DNA of 64,000 nucleotides from positions 262,104 through 326,103 of the forward strand of contig CAJUIS010000001.1 of the NCBI GenBank assembly GCA_910586645.1, given 5' to 3'. The notes beneath the pieces are model-generated. The model saw only the letters and a program-made list of their open reading frames with translations. It did no database searches and was not told the DNA's origin. The DNA comes from an uncultured Lachnospiraceae bacterium. GTDB taxonomy: Bacteria > Bacillota > Clostridia > Lachnospirales > Lachnospiraceae. The first letter of the stretch is position 1, and every line of letters begins with the position of its first letter. Positions 7,771-16,400 of this stretch are shown here, in pieces. The translations under genes were made by a program, and so were the position numbers.

Positions 7771-9423
7771 TTATTCCTGCATCACTGCCATCAATGCCGG
7801 TATCAATTGTTTTTTTCTTGAAACCACGCCTTTTAACAAATATCCGTCTTCCTCTCTGGAAGCTGAAAAAGCGCGGCTGATAATTCCGTCTGCAGCATCT
7901 CCGGCGCTGATCAGTATCGTAGATTCTTCTATAATATCCGTCAGCATGACAAAAACCATATCTAACCTGCGTTCTTCTAAGACTTCCGGAATAAAATCTT
8001 TTAATTTTTTCCGTACAGTGTCAAGCTCTTCTTTACTCATTGCGCTCAACTGGGCAACGCCAAACTCATAATTGTCCGCCGTAAATGTCTTAAAATCCTG
8101 ATAAAAAATTTCTTCCGGAGACTTACGGTTAAAATCACTGCCTGCCCGAAACATATTCTTTGCAAGTTGTTCAATATCAATCCCGGCAATATTCGCCAAT
8201 TCTTCCGCAGCCGCCCGATCAACGGAAGTACAGGTAGGCGATCGGAACATCAGCGTATCCGAAATAATTGCCGAACACAAAATGCCTGCAATGTCTTTTG
8301 GAATTTCAACGCCTTTTTCCTGATACATCTGAAAAATAATCGTAGAAGTGCATCCAAGCGGCTGATTGCGGAAAAACACAGGAGAAATCGTCTCCAGACT
8401 TCCAAGCCTGTGGTGATCGATAATTTCCAGAATCTCCGCTCCTCCAATGCCGTCTACCGCCTGCGTCTTTTCATTGTGATCCACCAGAATGATTTTCTTT
8501 TTCTGTGTATTAAACAGATATCTTCTCGAAATCATCCCGACATAATTATTCTCTTCATCCACAATCGGAAAATCCCTGTGACGCACTTTAGACATGACCT
8601 CTTTTACATCGTCGACATAATCTTCCAAATCAAACTGAATCAGATTATTTTTTGTCATAAAATGTTTGATTGGCATACTCTGATTGATCAGACGGGCCAC
8701 CGTAAATGTATCATAGGGCGAACCGATAATCACACAGTCACGTTTCTCCGCAGATGCGACCACCTCTTTGCTGACGGCAAATCCGGAACAAATCACAAGG
8801 CAGCTTGCATTATTTTCAATCGCATGCATCTGGGATTTTGCGCTTCCTCCCATAATGACAAGATCGTCCGGTTCCATATACTCCTCCAGCCAGTCCGGGC
8901 TGGACGTTTCGATTACCACTTTTCCTTTCGTAAAATGCGCATGCTTATTCCCTGCCAAAAAATTCCCCTTTAACGTCTCTGCGATATTTTTATAAGACGT
9001 TTTCGCTGCGGACAAAATCTGATTGTCATATACGTCCATATAGGAAGTTGCAATATCCCTTGTAACAATCAGCCCGTTTAACCTGTCATGCGCGCCTGTA
9101 ACCGGAAGCGTAACTACATTTTCCGTACTCATCAGCTCCCATGCAAGTTTCAGGGAAATCTGGCTGTTTACGCCGGCCGTTCTGCGAAATGAAATGTCTT
9201 TGATCTGCGCCCTTACATCCGTCACCAGCTCCGGCTCTTTTATCTGAAAGCATTCCAGCACATATTTTGTCTCTTCATTGACGCTCCCTGCGCGTTTCGC
9301 TTCATGGAGGATATTCTCCGTCCTGTTTTTCAGATCCGCATATGCAATTGCGGCACAGATAGAATCTGTATCCGGATTTTTGTGCCCGATAATCCAAATC
9401 TTTCTTTCCTGTTCTAATCCCAT
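7771..9423 (-). CDS. Manganese-dependent family II inorganic pyrophosphatase with CBS/DRTGG regulatory insert
   Basis: It hydrolyses pyrophosphate to phosphate, pulling biosynthetic reactions forward. The 550 residues contain the DHH-type N-terminal motif GHKNPDTDS and the DHH metal motif EIIDHHRLGS. The C-terminal DHHA2 half includes SDTLMFRSPTCTS. Between the two DHH motifs lies about 250 residues of CBS pair plus DRTGG domain (ENVVTLPVTGAHDRLNGL; FPIVDEENNYVGMISRR). In the known clostridial CBS-pyrophosphatases this insert binds adenine nucleotides and tunes activity. Residues 1-15 fit the family well, so the ATG at 9423 is kept. Confidence 0.93.
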   Translation of the reverse strand: MGLEQERKIWIIGHKNPDTDSICAAIAYADLKNRTENILHEAKRAGSVNEETKYVLECFQIKEPELVTDVRAQIKDISFRRTAGVNSQISLKLAWELMSTENVVTLPVTGAHDRLNGLIVTRDIATSYMDVYDNQILSAAKTSYKNIAETLKGNFLAGNKHAHFTKGKVVIETSSPDWLEEYMEPDDLVIMGGSAKSQMHAIENNASCLVICSGFAVSKEVVASAEKRDCVIIGSPYDTFTVARLINQSMPIKHFMTKNNLIQFDLEDYVDDVKEVMSKVRHRDFPIVDEENNYVGMISRRYLFNTQKKKIILVDHNEKTQAVDGIGGAEILEIIDHHRLGSLETISPVFFRNQPLGCTSTIIFQMYQEKGVEIPKDIAGILCSAIISDTLMFRSPTCTSVDRAAAEELANIAGIDIEQLAKNMFRAGSDFNRKSPEEIFYQDFKTFTADNYEFGVAQLSAMSKEELDTVRKKLKDFIPEVLEERRLDMVFVMLTDIIEESTILISAGDAADGIISRAFSASREEDGYLLKGVVSRKKQLIPALMAVMQE

Positions 9424-9615
9424 GCTTCCTTCCTTTCTGTATATAAAAAGCTCCCTGCCCGAAGAGCTTTTCTAATACAGGAAACTGCAGTTCTCCTTCC
9501 TGTATAACAAGAAAGGATGTCCCGCCAAGCTCTTTTTGCACTGCTTTTTGTGACACCCCAAGATTCTGCCTGTATCTTATATATATTCCCAATTTTCAAA
9601 AATGTTACTTGTATT

Positions 9616-10305
9616 TTATATAAGACCTAAAATGCGGGCAATCACTCCTGCCAGTCCTGCAAAGTTCAATACAGTAAATACAACAATAACCGTTAATAAC
9701 TTCTTAAAAGATGAAATCTCTGAAATGCTCTCCCTGGCCTCCTCCAGCTTCTTGTCCGATTCTTCTATCAAAGCCTGCATATTACGGTAGCACTGCACGC
9801 TTTCTGTATGTATTTTCTCGCTGATCTCATTTTTCAGCCTGTCAAACTGCCCGTTCAGTCCGTCCACTGTCTCCATCAGCGTTTCATTCTGCTCTTTGAT
9901 CAGGCTGCGGACTTCCTCATTTTGCTCTGTGCTGCTGACTGCATTCTCCGCCAAACGCTCCGCGAATGTTTCATTCAGCTCGTTTAATTTGGCGTCCACT
10001 TTTTCCACCATTCCGTCTATCTGCACTTTAACGCCGGAAACCACACGGTCTGCGGCATCCTGCCGCTCTTCAATCATATCGGAGAGTTCCTTCGCTTTCC
10101 CCTCCCGCTCTGCGACAATTTCCTGAAGCTCCTGCACTTTATTCTCTTTGGATGAGAGCAGCTCCTGAAGCTGTCTGGCCTTTTCCCTGAATTCATCAAT
10201 CTGGTTCAACAAAAAATCTTCTTTTTCCACGTTATCTCTCTTCCTTTCCCGATCGGTTTTGCGGCGGTCTGTATATTCTTTTAATAACTGTACCACTTTC
10301 CCCAT
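9616..10305 (-). CDS. Tail-anchored coiled-coil protein, unknown function
   Basis: A 229-residue protein of almost uninterrupted heptad-like coiled coil (about residues 20-195, rich in Glu, Lys, Gln) ending in one hydrophobic segment (about 204-226, LLTVIVVFTVLNFAGLAGVI). It has no signal peptide, so it is probably anchored by its C-terminus with the coil in the cytoplasm. No catalytic motif is visible and I do not recognise a family with a function. AGGAGG sits before the ATG. It lies between two unrelated genes on the same strand. Confidence 0.75.
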   Translation of the reverse strand: MGKVVQLLKEYTDRRKTDRERKRDNVEKEDFLLNQIDEFREKARQLQELLSSKENKVQELQEIVAEREGKAKELSDMIEERQDAADRVVSGVKVQIDGMVEKVDAKLNELNETFAERLAENAVSSTEQNEEVRSLIKEQNETLMETVDGLNGQFDRLKNEISEKIHTESVQCYRNMQALIEESDKKLEEARESISEISSFKKLLTVIVVFTVLNFAGLAGVIARILGLI

Positions 10306-10380
10306 AAAAAATTCCTCCTAAAGCGCTTTCAGATACGCTTGAAAGTCCGCCATAGCACATCGGCCGTTCTCTGTTTTTTC

Positions 10381-10409
10381 ATTGTAGCATTATCTGGAAA
10401 ACTTGTAAA
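10381..10409 (-). promoter_or_regulatory. Promoter of the coiled-coil gene
   Basis: Minus strand: -35 TTTACA (10404-10409), 17-base spacer, -10 TACAAT (10381-10386), in the 130-base gap after the M56 gene. Confidence 0.65.
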
Positions 10410-10435
10410 GGAAAAAACGCTTCTCTTTCCATGGT

Positions 10436-12850
10436 TTAAAACCGGACGTCCGCCGTACTCATACCGTCCTCATACCCGTACTGGAATATAATATGACAGC
10501 CAGATTCTCCCTCTTCTCTTGCATTGAAAAAAGAAATCTCTTCTGCAGACACGCCCCATTTGTCCGCAAGCTCCTCTTCTCCCGTTGCAAGGTTCCTTTT
10601 CCATATGCCGGGCATTTTTTCCTCTCCCGCCAGATAAAACACAAATCCGTCTTTTACGCCGCATAAAAGTCCCGGTATATCCTGCAGAAACTGAGGACCG
10701 CCGGAAAAATCAGGCGAAATACGGCACAACGGCTTTTGAGACGCGCTGTCTGTCCAGCCAGAGTAATAAATCCATCCTTCGTCTTCGCAAAGCCCGTCAA
10801 ATACATGGTACATAATTTCATCCGCAGTTCTCCTGTCACTGCCGTCCATAGCAATGCTCACCAGCACAGGCGCTTTCAGGTCATTCATCCCGGCCGTCCT
10901 GGCCGCTTTGTAAATAATCCGGCCGCCCGCGAAAAGAACAGGGCATTCCTTCCAGGTATCCTGGAAAATCAGCGTTTCCAGAATCTGCCGCTCTTCCCCT
11001 CTCTGCCTTGTCAAAATCAGAGCTTCAAAAGGCCATGAAATTTCCCCGTCCGCCTGTTCTCCCGTTACGTCTTCTTCCAGATAATAAAGCCAGCCTTCTT
11101 CGTCTTCGTGTAAAAATTCCCGTCCCACAAGCCTTCGCATCTTTTCCCAGTTTAACCAGGGAATCCCCTGTTCTTCCTGTTCTTTCGAATACTCCAGAAA
11201 CAGCGGATAAATGTGGGTGTCCCCTCTGCCATTCTTTCCCACAAGCAGCGACAGCCCCTGCATATCCGTCTCATGGAATATTTCATAATCTTTGGTTCGC
11301 AGAGCGTCTTCTGACAGATAAGCTGTTTTTCCCGATTCCGTCACAACATAATTTTTCTCTCCATTTTGGAAAAGGCCGTCGAACCCATCTTCTCCAAAAG
11401 AAGTAAGCTCTGACCAAGAAAGGCTTCTTTTCTCTATATCGTAGATGAACTTCTCTGAAGCGTCCGGCTCGTTATACATAAGAATCTGCTTTCCGTCCCC
11501 GGAAACTTCTATATGCGTCGTCTGATCCCCTTGTATAGAAGCAAAGCCCGCTGCTTTTAAATCCAGAAGCTGTTCGATTTTCTGATTCCTGATATCATAA
11601 ACCAGAAGCCCCCAGTAGTCATAAATTACAGCCCGTTCTTCCGACGCATAAATAAGCTGCGGAAATACGGAACCGTAAATTGCCTTTGCGGCATCTTTCA
11701 CAGAAAGTCCGTTCAGCTTTTTTTGCATCTCTTTTAAATCCGCCGCATCTTTCTTCATCTGATTTTCACTTTCCGCGCTTTTGGAACCCGTTTTTAAATT
11801 TTCGGAATCACTTATTCCACGTGATCCAAAAGTCACAAAAAAACTTACGGACAACAGAATGCATATACCAAAAGCCGCAGCCAGGACGCCTTTTTTTCTT
11901 CTTTTATCAGAAAAAATATTGGCAAACCTTTTCTTTAAGGCTTCCGCATCCCTGGAAAATTCACTGGTGCACAGAAATACATTCCGTTTTCCTTTGGCCG
12001 CAGCACAGAGCAAAAGCATCTCGCTATATCTCTTTTTTTCTTCTTTTGTAAAATTTTTTACAACATGGCTGTCACACAGAAGTTCCATGTCTTTTTCCGC
12101 CTGCCGTTCCATCAGAGCGACAATGGGATTGAACCAGTGAACAGCCCTGGCCAAAGACAGCAGAAACTTTACCCAGATATCTTTTCTTCTGTAATGGGTC
12201 AGTTCGTGCTTCAAAATAAACTCCAATTGCTCCGTTTCATATTCTCTTGCAGGAAGCAGTATTTTCGGCTTTAAAATCCCCATAAGCACAGGAGACGAAA
12301 CCTCTTTGGAAAGATACACAGAAAGTCCCTTTTCCACGAAAAAAAACTGCGTCTTTTTCATTTGGCGGCAGAAAACCCCGTAACACACAATCCGCCACGA
12401 AAAAAACGTCACGGTTCCAGCCGCCCATAATACGGAAGCAAACCAAAGCGCAAGATCTGCCGTCTCTTTTCCGGAACGTTCCTTCTCCATTTCCAAAAAA
12501 GAATCCGTCTGCAAATCTTTTTGTTTTAAATTTCCGGTTTGAAAGCTTTTTGTTTCTGCTTCCCCTGACCATCCTGACGTCCCGCCTGAAACAAACTCAT
12601 CTTTCCTGTTTTCCAAAGAAAAATTTTTGTCTTCCTCTGTTTTGCCATCTGGGAAAGAAAGCACAAACGCCTGATTTGGTATAGACAAATCAAAAGGGAA
12701 AATAAGCCGTAAGGCAAGAGCAATCCAGAGAAAATACCGCCAGAAAACCGTGCGTGTCTTTCCAAACAAAGGAGATACCGCCAGAATAACCAAAATCCCG
12801 GCGGCGGACAAAGCCGATATCTTTAATGCATTCAAAAATATAGTTCCCAT
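10436..12850 (-). CDS. M56 family (BlaR1-like) membrane metallopeptidase with large extracellular sensor domain
   Basis: BlaR1-type proteins sense an envelope signal and activate a cytoplasmic zinc protease that relieves BlaI repression. The 804-residue protein has N-terminal membrane segments (about 5-27, 37-57, 132-155) and the zinc motif HELTH at residues 215-219. A fourth segment lies at about 345-365. The roughly 435-residue extracytoplasmic C-terminus is not a penicillin-binding domain: it lacks SxxK, SxN and KTG in order, and has beta-propeller-like repeats (WGLLVYDIRNQKIEQLL, EGWIYYSGWTD) of the DUF5050 type. The signal is therefore probably not a beta-lactam. It follows the BlaI gene by 12 bases. 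Confidence 0.85.
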   Translation of the reverse strand: MGTIFLNALKISALSAAGILVILAVSPLFGKTRTVFWRYFLWIALALRLIFPFDLSIPNQAFVLSFPDGKTEEDKNFSLENRKDEFVSGGTSGWSGEAETKSFQTGNLKQKDLQTDSFLEMEKERSGKETADLALWFASVLWAAGTVTFFSWRIVCYGVFCRQMKKTQFFFVEKGLSVYLSKEVSSPVLMGILKPKILLPAREYETEQLEFILKHELTHYRRKDIWVKFLLSLARAVHWFNPIVALMERQAEKDMELLCDSHVVKNFTKEEKKRYSEMLLLCAAAKGKRNVFLCTSEFSRDAEALKKRFANIFSDKRRKKGVLAAAFGICILLSVSFFVTFGSRGISDSENLKTGSKSAESENQMKKDAADLKEMQKKLNGLSVKDAAKAIYGSVFPQLIYASEERAVIYDYWGLLVYDIRNQKIEQLLDLKAAGFASIQGDQTTHIEVSGDGKQILMYNEPDASEKFIYDIEKRSLSWSELTSFGEDGFDGLFQNGEKNYVVTESGKTAYLSEDALRTKDYEIFHETDMQGLSLLVGKNGRGDTHIYPLFLEYSKEQEEQGIPWLNWEKMRRLVGREFLHEDEEGWLYYLEEDVTGEQADGEISWPFEALILTRQRGEERQILETLIFQDTWKECPVLFAGGRIIYKAARTAGMNDLKAPVLVSIAMDGSDRRTADEIMYHVFDGLCEDEGWIYYSGWTDSASQKPLCRISPDFSGGPQFLQDIPGLLCGVKDGFVFYLAGEEKMPGIWKRNLATGEEELADKWGVSAEEISFFNAREEGESGCHIIFQYGYEDGMSTADVRF

Positions 12851-12862
12851 AAGCGCTCCTTC

Positions 12863-13231
12863 CTATAAGCTGTCCAGATAATCCTTCAAATCTTTGATTT
12901 CATCTTTTGAAATCCCGTTTCCATCATACAATGCCGCCACAAACTTCCTGACGGAACTTCCATAAAGCTTTTTTAAAATGACTCCGCTTTCCCGTTTCAG
13001 GTAATCATTTTCTTTTACAAGCGGAATATAACAGTTATTCCTCCCTTCCTTCTCTATTCTGACAAATCCCTTTTCTTCCAGCCTGGAAAGAAATGACAAT
13101 ACCGTTGTTTTTGAAAGACGTCTTTTTTTCGGAAGCTTCTCCTCGATCTCCATCCGCGTCATCGGCCTGTCTGCATTCCAAAGAATCATCATCAGCTCCA
13201 GTTCTGAATTTGGCAGGGTTTTATGTTCCAT
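12863..13231 (-). CDS. BlaI/MecI/CopY family repressor
   Basis: A 122-residue winged-helix repressor: NSELELMMILWNADRPMT, the recognition region LSKTTVLSFLSRLEEKGFV, then a dimerisation helix pair. BlaI repressors are cut or released by the partner M56 protease, which is the next gene. Two palindromic operators overlap its promoter (see 13296-13342), so the pair is almost certainly autoregulated. Confidence 0.92.
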   Translation of the reverse strand: MEHKTLPNSELELMMILWNADRPMTRMEIEEKLPKKRRLSKTTVLSFLSRLEEKGFVRIEKEGRNNCYIPLVKENDYLKRESGVILKKLYGSSVRKFVAALYDGNGISKDEIKDLKDYLDSL

Positions 13232-13295
13232 TACGCCGTCCTTTCCGCACAGTCTGTAAATTCTGTGTCATAAATTTCAAGTTTACAAGATTCTA

Positions 13296-13352
13296 TATTC
13301 GGCATTTGCCGCACATTGATTATATTCTACATTTGCCGAATATAAATGTCAA
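13296..13352 (-). promoter_or_regulatory. Autoregulated BlaI/M56 promoter with two operators
   Basis: Minus strand promoter: -35 TTGACA (13347-13352), 17-base spacer, -10 TAGAAT (13324-13329). Two dyads share the pattern TTCGGCA-TT-TGCCGAA: operator 1 at 13298-13313 (TTCGGCATTTGCCGCA) near the start site, operator 2 at 13325-13340 (TTCTACATTTGCCGAA) within the promoter. Their centres are 27 bases apart. The CAnnTG core resembles the TACAnnTGTA core of known BlaI operators. Confidence 0.8.
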
Positions 13353-13387
13353 GGTTTTTTGAAAAATCTATGTTCTAATTCATCCAT

Positions 13388-13433
13388 AAAAACAGAAAAG
13401 AGGCCGCATCTTATAATGCAAACCTCTTTTCTG
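13388..13433 (-). terminator. Terminator of the GH20 gene
   Basis: Perfect 11-bp stem CAGAAAAGAGG / CCTCTTTTCTG followed by five T residues on the minus strand, starting 6 bases after the GH20 stop codon. Confidence 0.92.
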
Positions 13434-13438
13434 ACAAA

Positions 13439-16400
13439 CTACCTGATTTTTACGGCTTTCTTTGCTGCTTTCATCGGACTGTACATTTTTTTGGATACAA
13501 CCACGATTTTATAAGAATAACTCTTTCCTTTTTTCAGCTTTTTGCTGTCGCGGTAACTCGTCTTTTTCTTTACTGTGGCAATTTTTTTGAATGCCTTTTT
13601 GCCTTCTGCCCGGAAAACCAGATAGGAAGTCGCGCCTTTCACTTTTTGCCATTTTAAATTGACCGCTTTTTTGCCTTTTACCAAAGACGCAGTAACTTTC
13701 TTTGTCGCATTTGGAAGTTTGATGCTCTTTGCGCTGCCCGCCGCACTGTCTTTGTATGTTTTCAAATCCCCGGATAATGCAACGACATGATACGACATAT
13801 TTTTTCCGCCTGCCGGATTTACATCAAACGCCTGCGTTGCGGACACTGCGCTTCCTACCTTTGTCACGCTTTTCCCTATGGTGCGGTAAAGCTGGTAAGA
13901 GGATGCGTTCGCAACGGCCTTCCACGTCACTTTCACATTCGTCTGCCGGCTTTTTACAGCCGTTACAGCCGGAGCGTCCAGTTGTTTTGCTTCTACTGTA
14001 TCATTGCCCGTTCCTGGCCCTGGCCCTGGATCCGACGCTTTTGGAGTAAGTCCGGCGACCGCGTCATTCAAATTTTTCAAAAGCTGTTCATATTCCTCCG
14101 CCGTCAAATCCGCAGACGCATTTTTCGCCGCATTGTAAGCAGTCTCAAACTTCCGGAAGCTTTCCGCTTCATACGAATCTTTCCCGGAAAGCAGACCTTC
14201 CGTTTCTGTAAGCTTCTGGCTGATTGCATCTTTTACGTTCTGCACAATGCTCTCTGTCCAGTTATGAAACGCTCCGTTCAGCCATTCTACGGCTTCATCC
14301 ACTTCTTCCTGTCCTGCCATTACGTCGCCGTAAACAGCTTTTGCCTGTACCAGACTGTCATAAAAATCTTTCTCCAAGCCTTCGGACTCCCATCCGATTT
14401 CCTTTTCCTTTAAAAACTGCTCCGTTTCCTGGCATTTTTTCAAAAGAGCCGACTTATCCACGCTTCCGTATACCTTTATCTCAAATATAGCATATTCATT
14501 TGCACCGGCTTTTCTCTGCACGCCCTGCATCTTCACATAACGAGCCGCCGTCTCCTCAAATGTATCCGTTGTCAGGCTGCTTGTGTTTCCGGTTACAGAC
14601 GCCTTTTCCTGCCACTGTTTGCCGTCTTCCGATACCAGAATCTTATAGGAGTCCGCGTATCTGTTCGCTTCCCAGTCAATGACTGTTTTTGAAATTTTTC
14701 TTGACCGTCCCAGATCCACCATCAGAAAATCATCATTCTGATTGGAAGAATGCCACTGAGATTCATACGATGCTGACGCGCCTTCCGTATCCGGCACATG
14801 TCCGTCTCCGTCAGTCGCTTTCCATGCCGGAAACAGGCGGATTTGATCCGTATCGTGTCCCGGATTTTTATTGTCCGCATATACGAACCGGTTTCTCGCC
14901 ACGTCTGCTTCAAGACTTCCCTCTCCGTTTTCCGCTGCCAGTTCATCCACGGAAAGCGCTTTATTGTACGCCTTAATATTTCCCAGATACCCGGAGAAGT
15001 TTTCTCCAATCACATTGAGCGGAAATACAAATGTCGTACGGAAATTGTTGTCCCGGTCTGTCCACGTCGACGCGCTGATTGCCCCGCCGTGATCCGGATC
15101 GCTTGCCGCAGCATAGAGAATTTTCTGAAACTCTCCGTCTACATAAAGCTTGGTCGCCTGATACGTTCCCACAATCGTAATGCGCTGCTTTTTCGCAGAT
15201 GCAATCGGATAATCAAACGACTGCGTAAAATAATCCCGGTTTAACCCCAGATTTCCGTTTAATCCCACCGCCTGAAGTCTGCCGTCATAGCCGCTGAACA
15301 ATGCGGAATTTTTATCGTTGCTTTCATCCCCGTCCAGATAAACGTCAAAACTCATCGTATAAGGATAGCCAAGCGTTGTAAGCGGCGGCTCGATTTTGGT
15401 ATTGCCGTCAAACTTCAGCATCTTTGTATCTGCTTTCTCTACGACTTCGCCGCCTGTAATCGTTCCGTGATAATTATTTCCGCTGGCGTCATAAACCGTC
15501 TTTTTGTCTTTTGACACGTTTTCAAAATTGTAATCCAGCACGACATTCGTCTTACTTTCAATCCTGTTTGCAATCTGCGTGCCCGGGCCTTCTTTCAAAC
15601 GGTCAAATTTCTGTTCATAAGCAAGGAACGTATCGCCCTCTCTTGTTCTGCCCCAGTCTTTTTCGCCAATCATAGCGGCAAGGCGCAGATAGCGTTCATG
15701 CAAATCCGCTTCTGTAATTCCCTCCCGGTTCTCATCGCCCCAGAGCGCACCCATTGCTCCTTTTAACAACGGCTCTCCTTTGTCGGCGCTGATTCCTGCC
15801 GTAAATTTCGTTGGATCCCAGTTATAATAAATATAAACTTCATTCAGCATATCTTTATGATAACGTCCCGGCGTCGTATATAAAAACGGCTGCGGGATAT
15901 TGATCACGGAAAATCCTTCTGCCAGCCTGTCAGGCGCATAATCCTCCGCCTCCGGGCTTGTTCCATTATTCCATAATGCTAATGTAATATCTTTGCTGAC
16001 CGTGTCGCTGCATGGAAATTGATTGAATGCACCCCAAATAATGAGTTCTTTGCCGTAAGAAGAATCATTCTTGCTGTACAAAGCCTTGTTTTCGGATTTG
16101 CCCAACAGATCATTCATATAGTTGATATATTTACCAAATCCGGCTCTTGTACCGTCCGTTTTATTCCAGTATTCATCTACGCCGGCGCTTATCGTATCCG
16201 ACGTGAAAATCGCGTCAATCCCCTCAATGCCGCCTAAATATTCGTCAAACAAAGCCGTCATAAAAATCTTAGCGTTTCTGGTGTTCTCCACTATTGCCGC
16301 GTCAGAACTGTCTTCGTCTATTGACAAAAGCTCAAAATTCGCCGGATTATGGATATAAAAATTCTTTTTCACGCTGCCGTCCGCATTCAGGTAAGCATCC

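Noticed and set aside
8167..8973. 268-codon plus-strand frame opposite the pyrophosphatase
   Set aside because: Composition rich in His, Asn, Arg and Phe without any motif; antisense to a well-supported gene.
9424..9599. Two overlapping short frames upstream of the pyrophosphatase gene, one with a helix-turn-helix-like look (VSQKAVQKELGG)
   Set aside because: Neither has a credible ribosome-binding site, both run into the pyrophosphatase in the wrong frame, and no family is recognisable. Treated as spacer.
13729..14490. Overlapping plus-strand frames opposite the GH20 3' half
   Set aside because: Antisense to repeat-rich coding sequence, with no start signals or recognisable motif.
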